Positions 25,849-32,855 of a stretch of DNA of 32,855 nucleotides are shown piece after piece. The notes below the pieces were generated by a model. That model made no database searches. It worked only from the letters and a program-made list of their open reading frames with translations, and was not told the DNA's origin. The stretch comes from Thermoplasmatota archaeon. GTDB lineage: Archaea > Thermoplasmatota > Thermoplasmata > Thermoplasmatales > Thermoplasmataceae. Positions within the stretch are counted from its first letter, which is position 1. The number at the start of each line of letters is the position of its first letter. The stretch lies in NCBI GenBank assembly GCA_023487765.1, contig JAMDBW010000039.1, positions 1-32,855 on the forward strand, read 5' to 3'. Position numbers and translations under genes: made by a program.

Positions 25849-26652
25849 CAGAGGATCGTAGTCGAATATGGTGGTTTTGGATATTTTCTCCATATAATTA
25901 TAGAATTGCCTGATGAAACGGCGCCTGTACTCATCGAAATTCGTCGGGTAGTACAGGTACTGTCCCCTTGACTTGAAAACTCCCGCACCGACAATATTCC
26001 TGACAAGGTCCTGGAAATCCCTTCTTATCTGGTCCTTTCTTATCCCGATTGAGTTTTCATAGGCGTCATTCAGGCTGTGCGCCATGATTAGATTCCTGTT
26101 TATCGGCGGTTTGAGGAGCAGGTTTCTTGTGAGGAATAGCGACTTGATCAGCGGATCAAGATCCGGGTGATACGGTGAAGGGAAATTGATCATTCTTGGA
26201 GCTTCCGCGCTGGCCAGCCTCACTACGGCTTCGAATCCTTCCGTCGATCCTCCCGTGAATTTAAGAGTCCCTGACGGTACATTCATGGAAATTGCCGGAT
26301 TCTGGCTGTCGCCTGCGGTTTTTACGGTCTTTCCCGGAGCGAGGAGCTTAACTGCCCTGATTCCGGATCCGAACCTTTCCTGCAGCCCGTCAATTATTTC
26401 AGTCACTATGGAACGTTCCGGAGCTTTTCTGTCTTCAGAGAAAGTATAGAAGAGGAAATTCCCGATTTGCATCGCACCGGATCTCCTGCCGGCGAGAATG
26501 TACCATGCAGGCGAATGAAGACCTAATTCCAGCGGCATCAGGCCGGTAATTTCATGCCCGGCCTGCAGCCTTGAGAATACCTCGCTTATTATTGTGTGAT
26601 TGTTGAGATTTGTGCGGAATGCCGCATTCCTGTCACTGTAAGTTCTAGTCAT
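25837..26652 (-). CDS. Uncharacterised protein, 271 aa
   Basis: Long intact ORF. 8-nt overlap with the next upstream gene on the same strand suggests translational coupling. C-terminus KTTIFDYDPLSGQ. Confidence 0.75.
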   Translation of the reverse strand: MTRTYSDRNAAFRTNLNNHTIISEVFSRLQAGHEITGLMPLELGLHSPAWYILAGRRSGAMQIGNFLFYTFSEDRKAPERSIVTEIIDGLQERFGSGIRAVKLLAPGKTVKTAGDSQNPAISMNVPSGTLKFTGGSTEGFEAVVRLASAEAPRMINFPSPYHPDLDPLIKSLFLTRNLLLKPPINRNLIMAHSLNDAYENSIGIRKDQIRRDFQDLVRNIVGAGVFKSRGQYLYYPTNFDEYRRRFIRQFYNYMEKISKTTIFDYDPLSGQ

Positions 26653-27502
26653 TTTGAATCAGCCTTTCCGTGACATCCATCAGTTTTATGCCGAAATCCA
26701 GTCGCGTTTCCGACTGGAAATTCAGGAGAACGTGGCCTTCATCAACCATTATGCTGCCTCTCTCGCCGGATCTGCCAGTGAAAGCTATTCCGTAAGGGGG
26801 ATAAGGCCTGAATGAACATTCACGCGCGAAATGTGAAGATAATGCGGAACTCAGGCTCATGATGTTCTTTACTCTCCCGCCTATCTCCATCGGCCTGACT
26901 ATGGCAACATCGTCATCGTTTCTCTTTGGAGTGAATGCCCGGAACACATCCTCGTACACCCGGCTCTGTCCCATGACTCCCGCCGACATTTCGAATATCA
27001 GCCCGGCACTCCCGGCATCGGGATTATGCAATGTGAAGGTCATTTCACTGTCTACGTGGATTCTGCAATCTGAATTTGCAAAACCAAAACTGACCGGCCA
27101 CCTGGAGAGGTCGCCTGATGCCTCGAGCCACATCTTCTCCGCCAGAGACGGGTCGTCCATCACGTTGCTGACAGTCGCGTCTCCCCTGGACAGGGTCAGG
27201 CCTGTCATGGCGTATCCGTGTTCAGCGGCCAGCCCGGGGAACATCGAGAATGTTCTGGAAAATACCCGGATCCTGTGTACCTGGCCTGATGCAGCAGATG
27301 TGGAAAGATAACGTTCATTTTGTGCCATAGCCACTTTGAAATGTTCCTGCACAGGTATCATGAACACCCTCGGGGACTGATTCTGCATCGTGAGAGGGCT
27401 CGTGTCTGAGGCAAAAAATAACAGTCTGACATAAACACGTCCCTTCCTTCCGATTATGTTTATGTTCTGGCTGAAAAGCTCCATGAATTCTTCCTTGTTC
27501 AA
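26645..27502 (-). CDS. Uncharacterised protein, 285 aa, apparently beta-rich
   Basis: Long intact ORF coupled to the 25837-26652 gene; no family recognised. Confidence 0.75.
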   Translation of the reverse strand: MNKEEFMELFSQNINIIGRKGRVYVRLLFFASDTSPLTMQNQSPRVFMIPVQEHFKVAMAQNERYLSTSAASGQVHRIRVFSRTFSMFPGLAAEHGYAMTGLTLSRGDATVSNVMDDPSLAEKMWLEASGDLSRWPVSFGFANSDCRIHVDSEMTFTLHNPDAGSAGLIFEMSAGVMGQSRVYEDVFRAFTPKRNDDDVAIVRPMEIGGRVKNIMSLSSALSSHFARECSFRPYPPYGIAFTGRSGERGSIMVDEGHVLLNFQSETRLDFGIKLMDVTERLIQND

Positions 27503-27565
27503 CTCATGAAAGTAAGCGAGCGACGCTAAAAAAAATTTGTATCCGTAATCACGAATGCGACAGGT

Positions 27566-27988
27566 TCACAGATCGCCGTTCGCGAGAAAATCCCTGATGT
27601 CATCGTCACTGTACGGACCTTCCACGGCTACCGGGAGCATAATAGGCTCTTCGACAAAGCCACCGTCTTCATATTCCTCCGATATATTCTCCAAATGCAC
27701 TTCAAAAGTGTCAGGATAGGATTCTGTTGTTTCATCTTCCAGTTCACCTTCTCTGGCGTACACTTCGTCAAACCAGATTATGTAACAGTGACCTCCGAAT
27801 TTGTACACTTTCCTGTGGTCTGAATCCATGCTCAGCTTGCTGAGGCTGTTCTCTGTCAGCAGCCCGTAAATGTAGCCCACCAGGACAGCCTCCTGAAATG
27901 TGCCCTGCCCGCCGTACTCTTCGTCTCCGAGGGTATGGAATTCGGACATTATTTCATACAGCAGCCTTGCATCAAGTTTCAACGTCAT
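27566..27988 (-). CDS. Uncharacterised acidic protein, about 140 aa
   Basis: Intact ORF; ATG at 27988 preceded by GGGTGATC, an SD match (listed ORF starts at GTG 27994). Glu/Asp-rich C-terminal half. Confidence 0.75.
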   Translation of the reverse strand: MTLKLDARLLYEIMSEFHTLGDEEYGGQGTFQEAVLVGYIYGLLTENSLSKLSMDSDHRKVYKFGGHCYIIWFDEVYAREGELEDETTESYPDTFEVHLENISEEYEDGGFVEEPIMLPVAVEGPYSDDDIRDFLANGDL

Positions 27989-28145
27989 GATCACCCGGGT
28001 CCGGGAACTGTTCTCCCCTTATCCTCAGATATTCCTTATGTCCCGATCATTGTAAAACTTATTCACTTTGATTTATGTTCGAAAGAAATCTCAAATCAAT
28101 TATATATTCAATGATACTGATTGTTCTGTGCAGGTGAAAGCGACC

Positions 28146-29378
28146 ATGAAGATTCCGGCATCTCTGTGCCTGAGATGCAGAGGCGCCAAGATGTTATGCG
28201 GCCTTTCATACTGCCCGATATCGGTAAAGTACATGACGCAGCCCGGCCTGAAAATGGTCAGGGGGAACACACTCAGCGGAGCGTCTCCTCCAAGTATCTT
28301 CGTGGGAAGATACGGCTATCCTAAAGTCAAGATGTATCCTTCGACTCCCCTGGTTCACGGTGATACTTCCCTCTACGAAGACCCCAAGGAATGGATGAAC
28401 ATTCCTCTCGAGAAATTTCTCTCAATGAGGCTTTCCATGATCAGGGGCGGTGTGGACGTTGAAGTGGGCCAGGCTGTTGATCCCACGAGACTTTTCCATG
28501 AAATACAGCTCATGGCTCTTTCTGAGAAATCTGTCGAGGTGGAGATGGTGCTGGACAGAAACATTTCGGACAAAGATGTCATACTGGATGAACATACTCC
28601 CCCAATGGGCCCGTCGGCACCGGTCAGGAAATTTACTGCAGATTATTCAGCACCGGACCTGCACATGGAAAAGGTGTACGGGGATACCGACCTGAAGGCA
28701 ATGGATGCCATGATCTATCTGTATTCCAGCGGACAGGATGTTTCCAAAATTTCCAGGATACTGAGCGTTGGCGCGGTAGGCCAGAAAAATTCCAGGAAAG
28801 TTGTCCCGACCAGGTGGTCAATAACCGCCGTTGACAAGAACCTCTCGGATCACGTTGTTGAAGACGTTAAGGACTACAGGCAGATAGATAAATTCATCGC
28901 ATTTGTGAGGGGGACTCCCGGAAATCTTTTCATGGCTGTGCTCACCCCGTCCAACTGGATATACGAATGGGGAGAGTCCTGGTTTCCGGGCAGCACGTGG
29001 AACCAGTGGGGAGAAGAGGCATACGTGGAGATTGACGATGAGGGTTATTACGGCAGGACCGATTATCCGGGAATAGGGGGCTGTTATTATTCAACAAGGC
29101 TTGCAACGGCAGAAAAATTCGCTTCAATGAAGAGAAGCGGCGGAGCAATAACCTGGCGGGAAATTTATCCCGGTTTCAATCTCCCGGTAGGAGTATGGTA
29201 CGTCAGGGAGAACATGAGGGCACTCTTCAACTCGGATCCCGTTGAATTCGATACCCTTGACATGGCACTTGCGTATATTTCCAGGTTCATGAAGGTCCCC
29301 CTCCAGAAGTGGACTGCAAAATCAAATGTGGTCAAGACCCTGAAATACAACAATCTTGACAGGTTTTTCATGATCTGA
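28146..29378 (+). CDS. Nre family archaeal DNA-repair protein (NreA/B) with N-terminal zinc finger and C-terminal PIP-like motif
   Basis: CLRCRGAKMLCGLSYCPI zinc motif; SPPSIFVGRYGYPKV, VPTRWSITAVD, GEEAYVEIDDEGYYGRTDYPGIGGCYYSTRLA, PVGVWYVRENMR; ends YNNLDRFFMI. Start may be GTG at 28134. TATA-like at 28100. Confidence 0.92.
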   Translation: MKIPASLCLRCRGAKMLCGLSYCPISVKYMTQPGLKMVRGNTLSGASPPSIFVGRYGYPKVKMYPSTPLVHGDTSLYEDPKEWMNIPLEKFLSMRLSMIRGGVDVEVGQAVDPTRLFHEIQLMALSEKSVEVEMVLDRNISDKDVILDEHTPPMGPSAPVRKFTADYSAPDLHMEKVYGDTDLKAMDAMIYLYSSGQDVSKISRILSVGAVGQKNSRKVVPTRWSITAVDKNLSDHVVEDVKDYRQIDKFIAFVRGTPGNLFMAVLTPSNWIYEWGESWFPGSTWNQWGEEAYVEIDDEGYYGRTDYPGIGGCYYSTRLATAEKFASMKRSGGAITWREIYPGFNLPVGVWYVRENMRALFNSDPVEFDTLDMALAYISRFMKVPLQKWTAKSNVVKTLKYNNLDRFFMI

Positions 29379-29379
29379 G

Positions 29380-30219
29380 ATGAAAATCGTAGAATATGAA
29401 GCGAAAAAGGGAATTTCCAGATCGAATTTGCCCGAACTGGATTACGCTGTGAATCCCTACAGCGGATGCCAGCACAGGTGTCTCTACTGTTTCGCCATAA
29501 ACTTCACCTCCGTGCCCGAAGCCAGGGAAAACTGGGGAAAAGTTGTGTACGTCAAGACGAATATCGTGAAATTATTAAAACGGGAAATAAACGGCATGAG
29601 GCGCGGAACTGTCGGCATTTCCACCATAACTGATCCGTATCAGCCCGCGGAAGCGATATACCGGCTGACAGGGAGTGCTGTTGAACTGCTGGCAAAAAAC
29701 GGGTTTCGTGTAACCATCCAGACCAAGTCCCCGCTTGCGAGGAGGGACATGGAAATTTTCAAACGCTACCGGAACAGCCTCGACCTTGGGGTGACAATAA
29801 CTACTCTCGACAGGAAAAAAGCCCTGATAATTGAGCCACAGACGCCGTCTCCTCAAGAAAGAGCCAGATTGCTTATGGAACTGAAAGAAGAGAAAATCCC
29901 TGCGTGGATATTTCTGGGTCCGATAATCAGGGAATTCAACGATAATTACGAGAATCTGGATGGAATTTTCTCCCTTGCCTCCATGACCGGATCAAGAGTG
30001 ATCTATGATTTCTACTCCCAGTATGACGGATCGAAGGAACTGATGATGAGAGAATTTCCCGGATATGTTTCCGGCGAGGCGTTTCATGGTGATAGATCAT
30101 GGCAGTCCGGAGTCACGAAATTGATCGAGAACATGGCAGGGGAGTATTCCGTGAAATGCAACAGCCAGGCCGATGAATGGGTGGCCTCCAAAACGCAGGC
30201 CGGCCAGAGTTTTCTTTGA
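29380..30219 (+). CDS. Radical SAM protein, SPL (spore photoproduct lyase)-related / COG1533-like
   Basis: NPYSGCQHRCLYCFA (C-x3-C-x2-C), ISTITDPYQPAE, TIQTKSPLARRDME. Starts 1 nt after the nre stop codon. Confidence 0.92.
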   Translation: MKIVEYEAKKGISRSNLPELDYAVNPYSGCQHRCLYCFAINFTSVPEARENWGKVVYVKTNIVKLLKREINGMRRGTVGISTITDPYQPAEAIYRLTGSAVELLAKNGFRVTIQTKSPLARRDMEIFKRYRNSLDLGVTITTLDRKKALIIEPQTPSPQERARLLMELKEEKIPAWIFLGPIIREFNDNYENLDGIFSLASMTGSRVIYDFYSQYDGSKELMMREFPGYVSGEAFHGDRSWQSGVTKLIENMAGEYSVKCNSQADEWVASKTQAGQSFL

Positions 30220-30371
30220 AACCATGCCTGTTCATTGCAGCAAAGACATTTTCCGGTGCCTGTGCCCTGCCTTCAGGACGATATCCCGGACATTTCCTCT
30301 GCTTCAGCAGGTGCCTCAAGCCATTCAGATTGTTTCCGTTTTCTTGTGCCGTTCAGGAAAATTGCAGGAGG

Positions 30372-31061
30372 CTAAAGATAAAACTTTTTCAGGGAATTTA
30401 GATGGTCCCGGTGATCTCCAAGTATGCCTGACAGTTTGGCGACTGTCCTGGCGTTATCATACCTGAAACGTTTGAAGACCAGTTCGTCGTTCTGCGTGTC
30501 GAGCATGGCGTACATAGGCATCCAGTTTCCGTCCCTTGGTTGACCGGAGCTTCCCGGATTTATGATTTTCCCCCTGTACAGCATCGGAAAATGCGTATGC
30601 CCGACCATGATGTAATCAAACTTCCGGTAACTGGCATTTTTCCAGATCATCTCGGCCTCCGTGGAGAACAGGTAACCAAAAAGATTGTTGTTGGGGGAAG
30701 CATGCGTGATCAATACTTTCCTGCCATCTATCTCTATCTCGTCCTGCTGCTTCAATCCGGACAGCCTGGAAATATCCCCGGTCGAGAGATATTTTCTTGT
30801 TATGAATTCTCTAGTAAATTCACTGAGATCGTGCATTTCTGCTGCACATCTGCAGTCTTCGTTTTCTGCAGCCGCATAATCATGGTTGCCCATGACCATG
30901 TAATCGGCTTCCTGAAAAACAAGGTCAAGGGTTTCAGCCGGTTCCGGACCGTAGTCAACGATGTCGCCAAGGAAAATTGCCTTGTCGTACGACTCCCTGT
31001 TAATCAGCGCTTTCAGGGCCTCGAAATTTGAATGAATGTCTGAAAAAATCAGGACCTTCAT
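30372..31061 (-). CDS. Calcineurin-like metallophosphoesterase (YfcE/MJ0936-like)
   Basis: MKVLIFSDIHSNFEAL, FLGDIVDYGPEP, VMGNHDYA, VLITHASP, IMVGHTHFP, INPGSSGQPRDGN. Confidence 0.95.
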   Translation of the reverse strand: MKVLIFSDIHSNFEALKALINRESYDKAIFLGDIVDYGPEPAETLDLVFQEADYMVMGNHDYAAAENEDCRCAAEMHDLSEFTREFITRKYLSTGDISRLSGLKQQDEIEIDGRKVLITHASPNNNLFGYLFSTEAEMIWKNASYRKFDYIMVGHTHFPMLYRGKIINPGSSGQPRDGNWMPMYAMLDTQNDELVFKRFRYDNARTVAKLSGILGDHRDHLNSLKKFYL

Positions 31062-31147
31062 GTCCAGCCGATACGATAATAATATTTATCATTATCAGCA
31101 GTGCCGGGAAGCCGAACTCTTTTTTAGGGGTGCCCGAATTATATGCC

Positions 31148-31933
31148 ATGGACGATTTGAAAGGTAAACGTGGCATCATTACGGCAGCCAGTTCCGGAAT
31201 AGGACAGGCCGTTGCCAGGGTGCTGCATGAAGCTGGTGTTGAATTGCTTATCAGTTCAAGCAACCGGGACAAAATTAAGCTGTCCGCGGAAAATATCGCC
31301 TCAGGCGGAGATGCAAAGGTCATATGGCAGAAATGCGACCTGAACAGCAAAAGTGATCTTCACTCAATCCGCCAGACCGTCCAGAAACAGTTTGAAACCC
31401 TGGATTACATAATAGTTAACTACGGAGACCCGAAAATTTCAGAATTCCAGCAGTTGACAGATGAGGACTGGTCCACTTACATGAATATGTTCATAGGTGC
31501 AACCACTACTCTTGTCAGGGAGCTCCTCCCCTTCCTTCAGAAACCCGGAGGGAGGATCATATTCATCACGTCGATGACGACAAGGGAAGCATACGAGGGT
31601 TTCTCCCTTTCCGGATCCTTGAGGGCCGCCATAGTCAATCTTGGAAAGATTCTCTCACTCGAACTGGGTCCAGCGGGAATTAACGTGAATTCCATTTCCC
31701 AGGGATATTTCCTGACGGACCGGCTCAAGGCAGTGCTGGAAAAAAATTCAACAAAGAACGGTACGGATATGGACGCAGAACTTCAGAAGATCAAGGATCA
31801 GATTCCTCTTCGAAGAATCGGGGAACCCGAGGAAATCGGCCGTCTCGTGGCATTCTTATGCTCAAGCGATGCCTCTTACATTACGGGAGCCAACATACCG
31901 ATTGACGGTGGAATAACAAGATATCCCTATTGA
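31148..31933 (+). CDS. Short-chain dehydrogenase/reductase (SDR)
   Basis: MDDLKGKRGIITAASSGIGQAVARVL, and C-terminal RRIGEPEEIGRLVAFLCSSDASYITGANIPIDGG. Start corrected from 31028. Confidence 0.93.
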   Translation: MDDLKGKRGIITAASSGIGQAVARVLHEAGVELLISSSNRDKIKLSAENIASGGDAKVIWQKCDLNSKSDLHSIRQTVQKQFETLDYIIVNYGDPKISEFQQLTDEDWSTYMNMFIGATTTLVRELLPFLQKPGGRIIFITSMTTREAYEGFSLSGSLRAAIVNLGKILSLELGPAGINVNSISQGYFLTDRLKAVLEKNSTKNGTDMDAELQKIKDQIPLRRIGEPEEIGRLVAFLCSSDASYITGANIPIDGGITRYPY

Positions 31934-32068
31934 TTACCTCTGATTATCCCATATTGCATGCCATAATCCGGCATATGGCTCATAATTTATTCGTATCACG
32001 AATGAATATCATCAATTAATGTATTTAATGTAAAAAAAGTTTAATTATCTCCCTGTTCATGTTACGGG

Positions 32069-32722
32069 ATGAAGATCAACGGAATCTATGATCTGTCCGT
32101 TACGCTCAGGACTAACATGCCCGCGTGGCCGACAAACCCCCTTATAACCATTAATCCTGTTGGAACGGTAGCCAGGGACGGTTACAGCGTTGAATCTTAT
32201 GCCTCCGCTACACACAGCGGAACTCATATAGACGCTCCGTCGCACATGATTGAAAAGGCAAAAACTGTTGATAAGGTGGAACTCGACAAGCTCATTGGCG
32301 AAGGCTACTGTATAAGACCGGAACTCAACGGGAGAGAAATTGGCAGATCTGCCCTGGCCGCGGTGTGGAAACCTGAATATGACGGAAAGATAATCCTTAT
32401 TAACACCGGGTGGGACAGGAAGAGAGATTACACGAAGGAATTCCAGTTCAATTTTCCCGGGCTTGCCATGGATACTGTTGATTTCTTCGTGGAACACAGG
32501 ACAAAGGTAATCGGCATTGATACCCTGGGCATAGAGCCGTATGATCACTCTGACTTCAGGGTACACAAAGCACTTCTTGTGCATGATATGGCTTTCATCG
32601 AAGATATGGCTAACCTGGATCAGTTGAAGGAAGGAAAAAAATACCTGGTCGTGGCATTACCGCTCAAGATTGAAAATGGTAGCGGGGCAATGGCAAGAGT
32701 CGTTGCCCTGGATGTAGTTTGA
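32069..32722 (+). CDS. Cyclase family protein (kynurenine formamidase-like)
   Basis: YDLSVTLRTNMPAWPTNP, ASATHSGTHIDAPSHM, ILINTGWD, VIGIDTLGIEP. Confidence 0.92.
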   Translation: MKINGIYDLSVTLRTNMPAWPTNPLITINPVGTVARDGYSVESYASATHSGTHIDAPSHMIEKAKTVDKVELDKLIGEGYCIRPELNGREIGRSALAAVWKPEYDGKIILINTGWDRKRDYTKEFQFNFPGLAMDTVDFFVEHRTKVIGIDTLGIEPYDHSDFRVHKALLVHDMAFIEDMANLDQLKEGKKYLVVALPLKIENGSGAMARVVALDVV

Positions 32723-32731
32723 GGTGTTGAA

Positions 32732-32855
32732 ATGACGGAAGAAAAAGGAACATACAAGAAGGGGCTTGGATTCTGGCACGTAGTTTTTCTGACCATCGGG
32801 GCAATACTGGGACCGGCTGTCGCATACATACCGGTAACCGTTCTTGCTGACGGTG
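32732..32855 (+). CDS. Amino acid permease-like membrane protein, 3' truncated by window edge
   Basis: MTEEKGTYKKGLGFWHVVFLTIGAILGPAVAYIPVTVLADG, resembling the first TM of APC-family permeases; begins 9 nt after the cyclase stop. Confidence 0.65.
   Translation, partial: MTEEKGTYKKGLGFWHVVFLTIGAILGPAVAYIPVTVLADG

Noticed and set aside
26859-27311. 150-aa plus-strand ORF opposite the 285-aa unknown
   Set aside because: The minus-strand frame is longer, coupled to its neighbour and more protein-like; the plus frame is Ser/Pro-rich shadow sequence.
26645-27502. Idea that the 285-aa unknown is a PCNA/sliding-clamp-like protein
   Set aside because: Beta-rich appearance only; no clamp sequence landmarks could be matched.
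30173-30466. ORFs in the 30.2-30.4 kb intergenic gap (e.g. MPVHCSKDIFRCLCPAF...)
   Set aside because: Run into the coding sequence of the opposite-strand phosphoesterase or start inside the radical-SAM gene; no promoter or SD support.
1-32855. Search for CRISPR arrays, transposases, integrases, toxin-antitoxin or classical defence genes
   Set aside because: No repeat-spacer periodicity, transposase motifs, att-like repeats or recognisable defence families seen.

Overview
Gene-dense archaeal chromosome segment. The best taxonomic fit is Thermoplasmatales: a bacterial HU-type histone-like HTa gene, archaeal DnaG, aIF2-gamma, S6e, a Kae1-Bud32 fusion and Nre. I assign about 39 protein genes, including one unlisted small ORF and two genes cut by the window edges. 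I recognised no rRNA, tRNA, CRISPR array or mobile element. Most genes are housekeeping: thrS, etf/fixABCX, COG2231 glycosylase, aIF2g/S6e, Kae1-Bud32/RdgB, SpeE, HTa, DnaG, M61 peptidase, FtsJ/RrmJ, GcvH, ThpR, MarC, PhoU-like/Pit, SDR and cyclase. The parts most worth a second look are: (i) the 25.8-30.2 kb island, with three uncharacterised minus-strand genes divergent from an Nre DNA-repair gene that is separated by 1 nt from a radical-SAM SPL-like gene; (ii) a protease-less Lon/LonB-like AAA+ ATPase with a zinc ribbon between Walker A and B, overlapping dnaG; (iii) an uncharacterised ORF possibly in the TraB/TIKI superfamily, coupled to an HTH regulator; (iv) a zinc-ribbon insert in a bacterial-type ThrRS; (v) a perfect 10-bp inverted repeat in the HTa 5' region and a three-way-junction-like structured element between S6e and Kae1. 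All functional statements come from reading the sequence by eye; no searches were run.
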